From NCBI GenBank assembly GCA_902775075.1, contig CACYKX010000189.1:1-5917 (forward strand): a DNA stretch of 5,917 nucleotides. Reading direction: 5' to 3'. A program made the translations under genes and the position numbers. Under the pieces are notes generated by a model, which was not told where the DNA came from, did no database searches, and was given only the letters and a program-made list of their open reading frames with translations. This document shows, piece by piece, positions 1-5,438 of the stretch (position 1 is its first letter; each line of letters begins with the position of its first letter). The DNA comes from an uncultured Prevotellaceae bacterium (GTDB taxonomy: Bacteria > Bacteroidota > Bacteroidia > Bacteroidales > Bacteroidaceae).

Positions 1-46
1 TGGAGCGTAAAATCTCTTATTTATTGAGGTATAATCCTTGGAAACT

Positions 47-77
47 GGCACTAAACTTTTAGATTGAAAGGGGTGCC
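47..77 (+). terminator. possible stem-loop or element end
   Basis: GGCACT (47-52) can pair with GGTGCC (72-77), and CTTT pairs with AAAG inside it, leaving a short loop. The run GACTTTTT follows on the plus strand at 78-85. The hairpin overlaps the TAG that ends the open frame entering from the left edge, so it could be a rho-independent terminator for that frame. It could equally be part of an insertion-sequence terminus, because the next bases are again a near palindrome (ACTTTTTAAAGT). Confidence 0.3.
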
Positions 78-272
78 GACTTTTTAAAGTGGACTCAGTT
101 AATATAATTTGCAAAAACAGATGTTCTAAAGTTTACTTCGATCCGGCTTATGTATCGGAGCAGGATGTTCCTCAAATCGACGTCGAAATAGTAGAGTTTG
201 ATTGCCCAATCAAAATTTGCCCCCGAAGTGAACTGATGAGTTCGGTTGTTTTTTCTACGCTTCCTTCCCTAC

Positions 273-300
273 CCGATCCGTATCGGCAACATGATTGCCG
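273..300. repeat. two overlapping, mutually exclusive hairpins
   Basis: CGGCAA (284-289) and TTGCCG (295-300) form a six-pair GC-rich stem with a five-base loop. CCGAT (273-277) and ATCGG (282-286) form a second stem with a four-base loop. They share bases 284-286, so only one can form at a time. They lie 20-47 bp beyond the stop of the rloB-like gene, in the direction of its transcription. Neither is followed by a T run on either strand, so they are weak terminator candidates. Confidence 0.3.
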
Positions 301-319
301 CCTTGATGCGAAATAAGAA

Positions 320-911
320 TTATTGGTTGGACATAAGCCCAATCTCATCAATGGCTTTCCATACATTGCTGTAAGATCCCTCCCGTGTAACACTGGCCTT
401 GGCTCTTTCATAAGCCTTGCGCAACTTGCCGTCCGACGACATGCTTTCCACCCACTTCTTATTACGGAGAAAGGAATCAGTCTTGTCGAAATTCGGGATA
501 TATTTTACCATCTGGGCGATGACTGACTTTGAGGTTGGGAAACTCCTTGAAGTGTCGACATAATGCAGAAGGAACCAGAACTCAATGGATGGCATGCTGT
601 CACAAATCACAACGTTACTGTTCTTTGCGTACTTCTTCTTCAACTGCTCAAATCGTTTCTTCTCCATGTCATCCCATGTAGTGACATCGGTATCGAACAC
701 CACAACGGCCTTGCCTTCATCCGAAAGAACCTGTTCAATGCGTTTTGCCAGAAGGTTCATCGTCTCGTGACCAAAGTAGCGAGGACGGATCTTTATCTTT
801 AATCCAAAAAGTGACTGTAGGTGGGTGAAATACCACTGCTCCGTTAATCCCTGCGCCAATGATGGTGGGACGGACTTCCTTGATATTCTTGGTAGGTCTT
901 CTGCGTGCCAT
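320..911 (-). pseudogene. RloB-like TOPRIM protein, frameshifted near N terminus
   Basis: This is the partner of the upstream AAA ATPase in RloAB/AbiL-type pairs. Its ATG (911-909) overlaps the TAA of the ATPase gene by one base (TAATG), a classic coupling arrangement. The first frame reads MARRRPTKNIKEVRPTII and then runs off to a stop at 735-737, 58 codons in all. The family pattern resumes in the next frame: GLTEQWYFTHL, the DxD of a TOPRIM fold in VVVFDTDV, and the RloB block SMPSIEFWFLLHY. The frames join if one base is removed between about 848 and 858, giving a protein near 197 residues. At the join the usual acidic EG of the first TOPRIM motif reads QG or AG depending on where the extra base sits. 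A TTG at 859-857 could start a 179-residue fragment, but it has no ribosome binding site and would lack the first strand. A sequencing error is the main alternative. Confidence 0.75.
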
Positions 912-2200
912 TATACTTGGATGTTTGGGAGCGCACCGAAGCGCCCGTTACGGTAAGACTTTTGGAAGGAATGTATCTTGTTCAAGCCTTTGAAGTCTGA
1001 GAGGGAATAGAGTTCCGAACTGCCATCCTCTCCTTTCTCAGTGAACCATACGGAGTCCTTGCGGATGAGGTCATCGATGGTGTTGAGTAAAGGGTCGTAG
1101 TGAGTGGTGACAAGCAGCTGGCTGCAGCTTTGCTCCTTCAGAAACTGCTCCAAGATAAACTCGATGAGCTCTGGATGGAGTGATGCCTCAATCTCGTCGA
1201 TGGCCAGAAATTCGTCATTGGCCAAGGCCTGGTAGATGGCAGCCTCAATGCCGAATGTCCTCCTTGTTCCCTGGCTTTGCATCTCGTTGGAAAGGGTGTA
1301 CTTTTCCACACCTCTTACATTTTTTACCGTATGCTCGAAGTTCGTGTCCACCCTGTCATAGACCGGCTTGCCCTGCAACTTCTTCTTGTCCTCTTTCGAC
1401 AGGTCACCCTCGTTCAAAAGGAAGTCCCTGAAGTCGGCTGGAATAGGCTCAACCTTTTTCTCAACGCTCACATCGGTAATATTGTAGTCAGCACGATGGA
1501 TGAAGTTAAGGATGTACTTCTTCATTCGGGCATCTTCCATCATCTTGCGACCAGCATAGTTGGACATCAGTGTTCTCGGGTCTATCAAGGGCATCGTGTG
1601 GCGGCGCATCCAGTCACGTGCTTCGTCGATTGGTCCCAACGAGCAGTTCACCATGTTTCTGGCTGCGAAAAAAGACATATTCGGCAGACACTTGATCGTG
1701 ATCTCGTCAACGACAGTGCTGCTCACTTTCAGCACAGCAGGGTTGAACTTGACGACGGACTGGCCGTTCTTGTACACTCGCGTAAACAGCATTGTCGGCT
1801 GCACACTCTTGTAATAATACAGTTTCTCCGACATTACATGGTGGGTATCCAAAGAAAGGACATACCAGTAGCGTGTGCTTCCGATGTAGAATTTCAAACT
1901 GAATTCTGAAGGCAGGCTTGGGGTCTCGCTGTCTAAAAGGAACGGGACTGTTCCGGTCGGCTCGTCCATGTCGTCATGGCGCATGAACCAGAACCTGCGG
2001 AGATAATCGAATGCTTCGAGCAGATTCGACTTTCCACTTGCGTTAGCACCATAGATAAGTGCTAAACGTAACAATCGCACACCATTGGCAACTTCCACCA
2101 CTTGTGTGTTCTCAAAAGTTGTATCCTTCGTCGCCTCAAAGCTCAACGTGACCTCATCTCTGAAGGACTTATAGTTCTTTATCTTGAATTCCTGTATCAT
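911..2200 (-). CDS. AAA15-family ATPase, RloA/AbiLi-like
   Basis: An OLD/SMC-related ATPase of the ATP-binding protein class that acts with a TOPRIM or RloB nuclease-like partner in phage defence (RloAB, AbiL; PARIS has a related layout). In the 429-residue protein the N terminus MIQEFKIKNYKSF is the typical first strand. Walker A is GANASGKS at 51-58. An ABC-signature-like MQSQGTRR lies at 307-314. Walker B is FLAIDEIEASLHP at 331-343 with D335 and E336, and the switch histidine is H367 in LLVTTHYDP. All parts needed for ATP hydrolysis are present and the length is normal for the family. I chose the ATG at 2200 over one at 2227 because a strong GGAGG sits just upstream and because the -7 promoter box overlaps the earlier ATG, leaving it at or before the transcript start. 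The stop overlaps the rloB-like start by one base. Family assignment is secure; the exact defence type is inferred. Confidence 0.9.
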   Translation of the reverse strand: MIQEFKIKNYKSFRDEVTLSFEATKDTTFENTQVVEVANGVRLLRLALIYGANASGKSNLLEAFDYLRRFWFMRHDDMDEPTGTVPFLLDSETPSLPSEFSLKFYIGSTRYWYVLSLDTHHVMSEKLYYYKSVQPTMLFTRVYKNGQSVVKFNPAVLKVSSTVVDEITIKCLPNMSFFAARNMVNCSLGPIDEARDWMRRHTMPLIDPRTLMSNYAGRKMMEDARMKKYILNFIHRADYNITDVSVEKKVEPIPADFRDFLLNEGDLSKEDKKKLQGKPVYDRVDTNFEHTVKNVRGVEKYTLSNEMQSQGTRRTFGIEAAIYQALANDEFLAIDEIEASLHPELIEFILEQFLKEQSCSQLLVTTHYDPLLNTIDDLIRKDSVWFTEKGEDGSSELYSLSDFKGLNKIHSFQKSYRNGRFGALPNIQV

Positions 2201-2203
2201 AAT

Positions 2204-2214
2204 TGGCTCCTCCC
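2204..2214 (-). promoter_or_regulatory. ribosome binding site that fixes the ATPase start
   Basis: The minus strand reads AGGGAGGAGCC just before the ATG at 2200-2198, with three bases between this stretch and the ATG. A strong Shine-Dalgarno is uncommon in Bacteroidetes, and this one points to the MIQEF start and not to the ATG 27 bases upstream. Confidence 0.75.
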
Positions 2215-2224
2215 TAATTTGTTG

Positions 2225-2256
2225 CAAAGATAATGATATTGCAGCTATTCTCCAAA
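2225..2256 (-). promoter_or_regulatory. Bacteroidetes-type promoter of the ATPase/rloB operon
   Basis: On the minus strand the -33 TTTG is at 2256-2253 and the -7 TATCTTTG is at 2232-2225, separated by 20 bp. This matches the consensus used by the primary sigma factor of Bacteroides. The expected transcript start falls near 2220, leaving a leader of about 20 bases before the ATG at 2200. Confidence 0.75.
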
Positions 2257-2373
2257 TAAAATAGTTTGAAAGCTATATTTTATTTTCTCTTTAAGCGTTA
2301 AATAGTCTAAAATTAGAAATAAAATAGCAGTTTATTGTATTCTTCGGCTGAATTACCATTCTTAATCATGGCG

Positions 2374-2428
2374 CAGTGGTTTGGTTTATTTCTTAGCAAT
2401 ATATAAGCTAAACCAAATTAAACCACTG
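2374..2428. repeat. palindromic repeat, left copy, with outer inverted repeat
   Basis: The segment 2376-2422 is 44/47 identical to 5392-5438, in the same orientation. Inside it TTTGGTTTA (2380-2388) is a perfect inverted match to TAAACCAAA (2409-2417), and TTAGC (2393-2397) to GCTAA (2407-2411) around an AATATATAA loop. This copy alone also has a perfect 9-bp outer pair, CAGTGGTTT (2374-2382) with AAACCACTG (2420-2428). All three differences from the right copy (2391, 2398, 2406) fall outside the stems. It could be a recombination site, a miniature element or a weak bidirectional terminator. Confidence 0.8.
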
Positions 2429-2499
2429 ATAACCGTCATTAACATGGTGGTTTGTCCTCACGATGATATTGGCAAGTTTTGTCAAATGCTCAATGAACT

Positions 2500-2521
2500 T
2501 TTGTCCCCCGTTTGTCCCCCG
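2500..2521 (+). repeat. tandem 11-bp direct repeat
   Basis: TTTGTCCCCCG occurs twice back to back (2500-2510 and 2511-2521) with no mismatch. Related TTTGTC cores stand at 2451 and 2478. Closely spaced direct repeats like this are typical of binding arrays for recombinases, replication initiators or regulators. No such gene is in the window, so the binding protein is unknown. Confidence 0.7.
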
Positions 2522-2638
2522 TTACCGAAAGCCTTTCCTTCTGCAGACATTTGAGGCTATTGAGTGTTAACGACTTGTGAACAAATGCTAATTCGCTTTT
2601 TAGGACAAAAACATATAGTGCATAGGGAAATGACAGAG

Positions 2639-2667
2639 AGAGATAACGTCCTCAGATTTTTATCTCT
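2639..2667 (-). terminator. hairpin spanning the phosphatase stop codon
   Basis: AGAGATAA (2639-2646) and TTATCTCT (2660-2667) form a perfect 8-bp inverted repeat with a 13-base loop that contains the TGA of the phosphatase gene. The stem is AT-rich and no T run follows on the minus strand, so it would be a weak terminator. It may affect mRNA stability instead. Confidence 0.3.
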
Positions 2668-3284
2668 ATTAGAGTAGCATCGTCTTTCGGACAGGATATT
2701 CGAGTCTTCATTTCTTCAACAGTACTATCAGAAATGAGTAATGGCAAGCTTTCCGTATAGAAACCATCTGTACAAATATAGATAGTGTCCCCATTGGAAA
2801 TCTGACATTCCTCAAATGGCAAAGGTATTCTTAGCCCTTGTCCTTTTAAGCATCGTGTCAGCCGATATTCACCGTAGCCAGTTTCAATCTGATGATCTGT
2901 AGTCATGAGTTTTATATTGTTGTCGTGCTTGAGGTATAGTCTCACGTTGCCTTGCCAAGAGAAAGAAAGATGGTGTGGTGAAAGGATAGCGACAAGCGTT
3001 GCAGCACCCATCTGCAGAGAGTGACGGAACATCTCATCGGCAAGCTGGTTGTCTGCGTATTCCAGAGCATTGTGCAGCAGCAATTCATCATTGGAGATGT
3101 GCTCGTTGTCTATAATGTACTTGACCAGGCTCTCACTAACTGTCTTTGCTGCAATATCACCACAGTCCATACCACCCATGCCATCTGAAACCGCGACTAC
3201 AAGACTATCATTGAGGACAGACATTTCTATATAGTCCTCATTGATAGCGCCTGGACCCTTAATGCTAAGTTTATACGTTGTCAT
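2652..3284 (-). CDS. PP2C-family Ser/Thr protein phosphatase
   Basis: A metal-dependent phosphatase that removes phosphate from Ser/Thr, expected in the cytoplasm since no signal peptide or membrane segment is seen. Numbering from the upstream ATG at 3287: the first motif is GPGAINEDY (11-19) with D18; DGMGG is at 35-39; GAAT at 94-97; WQGNVRLYL (111-119) stands where most relatives have GDSR; CTDGFY (172-177) holds D173; and KDDAT (201-205) holds D202. All usual metal ligands are present, so it should be active. At 210-211 residues it is a compact PP2C domain with nothing attached. Two ATGs are adjacent; I chose 3284 because GGAGG lies only one base before the 3287 ATG and four before this one. 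The gene overlaps the nucleotidyltransferase gene by 14 bases and is the last of a three-gene operon. No kinase is in the window. Its substrate is unknown; the neighbouring toxin is the obvious candidate. Confidence 0.9.
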   Translation of the reverse strand: MTTYKLSIKGPGAINEDYIEMSVLNDSLVVAVSDGMGGMDCGDIAAKTVSESLVKYIIDNEHISNDELLLHNALEYADNQLADEMFRHSLQMGAATLVAILSPHHLSFSWQGNVRLYLKHDNNIKLMTTDHQIETGYGEYRLTRCLKGQGLRIPLPFEECQISNGDTIYICTDGFYTESLPLLISDSTVEEMKTRISCPKDDATLIEIKI

Positions 3285-4164
3285 CATTCCTCCGGTTTAA
3301 TTCTTGCTCAAAAACATGCTGGATACTCTTCCATATGTTCTTGGTGGTCTCGACGACATCTTCGTTTTCGTCGCCCAAGTAGTGAACGAATTGACCAATC
3401 AGTTTGCTTTCCGTCTCCTGCGACATCTCTTCTTCGATGAAGTCAATATAATACTTGAGATGTTCTGAGGAGAGTATTCCCTTCAAGTCAGAGGCAATCC
3501 ATTGCGCCCCGGCAATAAGATTGTCAGATGTCGAGTCATGCTCTATATCCACTTCCTCTGGTATCTCTGAAGCTGAAAGCAACATTGTCAAGAAATACTT
3601 GCTGAGAATATAGAGCATATCCGACGCATCCTTGTCCACTCTGTCATGTCTGTCTATCCAAGCATCGAGTTTGATGAGAAACTGACCGCACAAGGGTGCC
3701 ATGAACACGGAAAAGCTGTCGTTGATATTGACTTTAACGGCATGGGAAAGTACATCTTGAAAGCACTTGACAGACATAATGGGCAAACCATCGGGACGCC
3801 ACTTTATCTGCTCATCTTCCTCTACTCCACCAAAGGGCACTACATCCACTTCATAGTCGTTATCATTATTTCTTCCTTTATATACGAATCGTTGCTTTGC
3901 AGGCAGCTTCTCAAAGTGGTTGTGTTGCAATGCCTCGCTCACCTTGTCAAAAGCTTCCCAATCAGGAATAGCTATGGCTACGTCCAAATCTCTTGTCTTC
4001 CGCTTGGGCTCATCTTCATGAAGCAGGAGCATAGCCATGTCCCTTGCGGTTGCTCCCACGACATAAACTGGGACAGACAAGGTTGACAGGGTGTGCTCCA
4101 AAGCACTTAATGTGTCATAGAGCAGGTCATTTCGCAAGTCCTGCCTCATTATCTTATAGTCCAT
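3271..4164 (-). CDS. AbiEii/DUF1814-type nucleotidyltransferase toxin
   Basis: The putative toxin of a type IV toxin-antitoxin pair. It has the polymerase-beta-like nucleotidyltransferase fold: VVGATARD at 35-42 corresponds to the GG/S motif, D59 and D61 in TRDLDVAI form the first acidic pair, and D107 in YEVDVVPFGG is the third carboxylate. The family's later motif is also clear: K165 in KLDAW, then DRHDRVDKDASDML (171-184). Residues from about 195 to 297 are an acidic C-terminal extension I do not recognise. Members of this family transfer nucleotides to targets such as tRNA ends and stop growth or block phage. The start overlaps the antitoxin gene by 11 bases and the stop overlaps the phosphatase gene, so all three should be translated together. 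T57 lies two residues before D59, the position of the regulatory phosphoserine of MenT3-type relatives. The enzyme looks intact; its target is not predictable. Confidence 0.85.
   Translation of the reverse strand: MDYKIMRQDLRNDLLYDTLSALEHTLSTLSVPVYVVGATARDMAMLLLHEDEPKRKTRDLDVAIAIPDWEAFDKVSEALQHNHFEKLPAKQRFVYKGRNNDNDYEVDVVPFGGVEEDEQIKWRPDGLPIMSVKCFQDVLSHAVKVNINDSFSVFMAPLCGQFLIKLDAWIDRHDRVDKDASDMLYILSKYFLTMLLSASEIPEEVDIEHDSTSDNLIAGAQWIASDLKGILSSEHLKYYIDFIEEEMSQETESKLIGQFVHYLGDENEDVVETTKNIWKSIQHVFEQELNRRNDDNV
3289..3293 (-). promoter_or_regulatory. ribosome binding site of the phosphatase gene
   Basis: GGAGG on the minus strand lies inside the last codons of the upstream toxin gene. Its spacing favours the second of two consecutive ATGs (3284). 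The phosphatase therefore has its own strong initiation signal within a coupled operon. Confidence 0.6.
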
Positions 4165-5137
4165 ATTCTTTCAATCTTTGCGCAGCCTCCAGACAGCGGC
4201 TGTCGCCGCTGCCCATCAAATCTGCATAAATAATCAACAAGGGAGCTTTATGACTCTCGTCTTGGGCATTCCAAAACTTCTGATAGACCCAAATATCTCC
4301 GTCGGGTGCAGGAATCAGCTTCTTTGTCGTCAAGAGGTCTCTTTGTGTGGCTTCGGTGTAGAGAGTGAACAATTCAGGTGCTATGTAGCCATCGGTCAAG
4401 TTGGCTCCTGGCTCTCCACCCCAACATGTTTGTGCAGGAATAAGGATGTCTGTCCACTCTCGTCTTGCATCGGGATTGACAAATCGCATTCTGCCTATGA
4501 ATAACTTTGGCTTCAACGTGCTGTTGTAAGCCTGCTGCCATGTTTCTATCAACTCGTCCCTGTTGATTAAAGCACGGCTTTTTTTATGAAGGGTCACAAA
4601 TTTCTGACCTTTCAAACTTTCGATACAGTTCTTGATAAGACCTAGAGAAAGACCCGTATCATCGTGTATCTCGCGATAGGTCTTGGCTACATTGGCCTTG
4701 TCAAGCAGAAAATAAAACACCAATTTGGCACCTGACTCGGAGAGCGTCTTGCTGACGGGTGCAGCTGTTTTTTCATTCTTTCGGCCTTGGACATTGATGA
4801 AGAGCTTACCGCTGGAAATAAGGCAGTTTCCAGCTACATCAAGAATACTTTGCCCTTCTTCTTTAAACGTCGGAATTACGGTAGGCGAAATATAGTTGCT
4901 GACCAACAGCACAGGCATACTTGCCTTTTCCTGCAACCTCTTCAAAGTCTTGACCATGCTCAGCACATTGGCAGTTGTCACTTGATCTACTGCCTTTATA
5001 GCAAATTTGGTACCATTGATGGTTGCAAAGGCGTCGCTTCCAACGTCTCCTGCTCCAACTAACTTTGTCGGCTCTAACCCCGTTGCCATGCGCAAGTTGC
5101 CCAGGGCTTTGTCTATTGTAATCTGCCTGTTCTCCAT
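4154..5137 (-). CDS. AbiEi-family antitoxin and transcriptional regulator
   Basis: A 327-residue protein of the AbiEi_2 type (PF09952 from memory), the usual first gene of AbiEi/AbiEii pairs. Residues 1-125 look like the nuclease-fold-like N-terminal part seen in this group, with KFAIKAVD (44-51), LLVSNYISP (77-85) and the conserved LDVAGNCLI (99-107). A winged helix-turn-helix follows at about 133-195, with the recognition region TGLSLGLIKNCIESL (161-175). The C-terminal domain carries WGGEPGANLTDGYIAPELFTLYTE (239-262) and APLLIIYADLMGSGDSR (298-314), characteristic of the family. It should bind the dyad array in its own promoter and repress the operon. AbiEi proteins also neutralise the toxin by a route that does not need stable toxin binding. 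The ATG at 5137 has only a poor ribosome binding site, as is common in Bacteroidetes, and fits the promoter spacing. Confidence 0.88.
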   Translation of the reverse strand: MENRQITIDKALGNLRMATGLEPTKLVGAGDVGSDAFATINGTKFAIKAVDQVTTANVLSMVKTLKRLQEKASMPVLLVSNYISPTVIPTFKEEGQSILDVAGNCLISSGKLFINVQGRKNEKTAAPVSKTLSESGAKLVFYFLLDKANVAKTYREIHDDTGLSLGLIKNCIESLKGQKFVTLHKKSRALINRDELIETWQQAYNSTLKPKLFIGRMRFVNPDARREWTDILIPAQTCWGGEPGANLTDGYIAPELFTLYTEATQRDLLTTKKLIPAPDGDIWVYQKFWNAQDESHKAPLLIIYADLMGSGDSRCLEAAQRLKEYGL

Positions 5138-5140
5138 ATC

Positions 5141-5197
5141 TTGTTCACAAAAACTGCCTTGTTCATTTTAAATGAACATCGCAAAGTTAGTGAACAA
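5141..5197. promoter_or_regulatory. four-armed nested dyad operator of the toxin operon
   Basis: Two inverted repeats share one centre, base 5169. The inner one is a perfect 9-1-9 palindrome (TGTTCATTT T AAATGAACA, 5160-5178). The outer one is TTGTTCAC (5141-5148) with GTGAACAA (5190-5197), also perfect. This gives four TTGTTCA half-sites, direct pairs 18 bp apart on each side of the axis. The -7 box sits between arms three and four, the inner palindrome covers the transcript start and the first arm lies just before the start codon. This fits strong, probably cooperative, autorepression by the winged-helix protein encoded by the first gene. Confidence 0.8.
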
Positions 5198-5213
5198 ATT
5201 TTATATCTCCAAA
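5182..5213 (-). promoter_or_regulatory. Bacteroidetes-type promoter of the AbiEi/toxin/phosphatase operon
   Basis: On the minus strand a -33 TTTG (5213-5210) and a -7 TAACTTTG (5189-5182) are separated by 20 bp, the same spacing as the other promoter in this window. The transcript should start near 5177, inside the inner operator palindrome, giving a leader of roughly 40 bases. Confidence 0.75.
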
Positions 5214-5281
5214 TTATTCGGGCATTATTTTTCCAGGTTGCCTAAAGCCGTATTCTCATTCCTCTCATTGAACCAAAAGGT

Positions 5282-5437
5282 ATGAACAAAGTCATAAAGT
5301 TTTTAGCCGAGGGATATAGTGATGACGAAAAAAATAATGCCAGCAACATAGGCACTCATAATAAATCAAAAAGGGATTGTCGTTTAGACTGGTGGTTTGG
5401 TTTATTCCTTAGCCATATATATGCTAAACCAAATTAA
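5282..5437 (+). CDS. 51-residue hypothetical protein ending in the repeat
   Basis: A short plus-strand frame from the ATG at 5282 (preceded by AAAAGG) to the TAA at 5435-5437. The first two thirds are polar (for example KFLAEGYSDDEKNN), and the C terminus is aromatic and hydrophobic: DWWFGLFLSHIYAKPN. That C-terminal part is encoded by the right copy of the 47-bp repeat. In the left copy the same frame is broken by a stop (WFGLFLSNI, stop) and the rest of the gene is absent. It is divergent from the toxin operon, convergent with the phosphoribosyltransferase gene and overlaps its stop. I do not recognise the family and see no good promoter. It may be a chance frame, a remnant of a mobile element, or a small real protein. 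Confidence 0.4.
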   Translation: MNKVIKFLAEGYSDDEKNNASNIGTHNKSKRDCRLDWWFGLFLSHIYAKPN

Positions 5438-5438
5438 A
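5392..5438. repeat. palindromic repeat, right copy
   Basis: Direct repeat of 2376-2422 with three mismatches. The stems TTTGGTTTA (5396-5404) with TAAACCAAA (5425-5433) and TTAGC (5409-5413) with GCTAA (5423-5427) are kept; the core contains a perfect CATATATATG palindrome (5414-5423). The outer 9-bp inverted pair of the left copy is missing here. The repeat contains the stop codons of two convergent frames: the small plus-strand gene and the truncated phosphoribosyltransferase gene. Confidence 0.85.

Larger units (their letters stand above)
1..319. other. left flank without an identifiable gene
   Basis: I see no gene that I can name here. A 20-codon open frame enters from the left edge (positions 3-62, plus strand, ending ...NPWKLALNF then TAG); it could be the C terminus of an upstream protein, but 20 open codons also occur by chance. 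A GTG-initiated 75-codon frame (89-316, plus) contains the stretches KVYFDPAYV and VEFDCPIKICPRS, matches no family I know, and has no well-placed ribosome binding site. The stretch has several short inverted repeats, listed separately. It is downstream of the rloB-like gene, so it may be the 3' untranslated region of that operon next to remnants of other DNA, possibly the end of an insertion sequence; nothing here proves that. Confidence 0.5.
2228..2651. other. repeat-rich 424-bp intergenic region
   Basis: I see no convincing gene. From low to high coordinates it contains the promoter of the ATPase operon, an AT-rich stretch (about 2257-2340), the 47-bp palindromic repeat with an added outer inverted repeat (2374-2428), another GTGGTTTG (2447-2454), several TTTGTC hexamers (2451, 2478 and the tandem 11-mers at 2500-2521), a lone GTGAACAAAT (2577-2586) identical to an arm of the toxin-operon operator, and a hairpin over the phosphatase stop. 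Short frames can be read on the plus strand (a 36-codon frame from the ATG at 2444) but look fortuitous. The density of repeats resembles a recombination or attachment region more than a plain spacer. Confidence 0.6.

Noticed and set aside
1..110. Insertion sequence end at the left edge
   Set aside because: Short inverted repeats are visible, but I cannot recognise a transposase, a matching terminal repeat or a target duplication, so it is only mentioned as a possibility.
845..860. Programmed ribosomal frameshift in the rloB-like gene
   Set aside because: No slippery heptamer of the X XXY YYZ type and no clear downstream stimulator is present; a simple indel is a better explanation.
1277..1909. 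Long plus-strand open frame of 210 codons
   Set aside because: It lies wholly antisense to the AAA ATPase gene, whose Walker A, signature and Walker B motifs are clear. The frame has no recognisable domain and is a shadow of biased codon use.
2201..2227. Upstream ATG (2227) as ATPase start
   Set aside because: It overlaps the -7 promoter box and would precede the transcript start; the ATG at 2200 has a strong ribosome binding site and matches the family N terminus.
2376..2422. Repeat as an integron attC site
   Set aside because: The size and hairpin shape are similar, but there are no GTTRRRY/RYYYAAC end boxes and no integrase; the flanking genes do not form a cassette array.
2444..2554. 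36-codon plus-strand frame over the tandem repeats
   Set aside because: It has no ribosome binding site or promoter I can see, and its proline-rich segment just reflects the repeated CCCCC units.
3646..4086. Plus-strand open frame of 146 codons
   Set aside because: Antisense to the nucleotidyltransferase gene, which has a full set of family motifs; no domain or start signal seen.
2376..5438. CRISPR array
   Set aside because: Only two copies of the repeat exist, about 3 kb apart, with genes between them and not short spacers.
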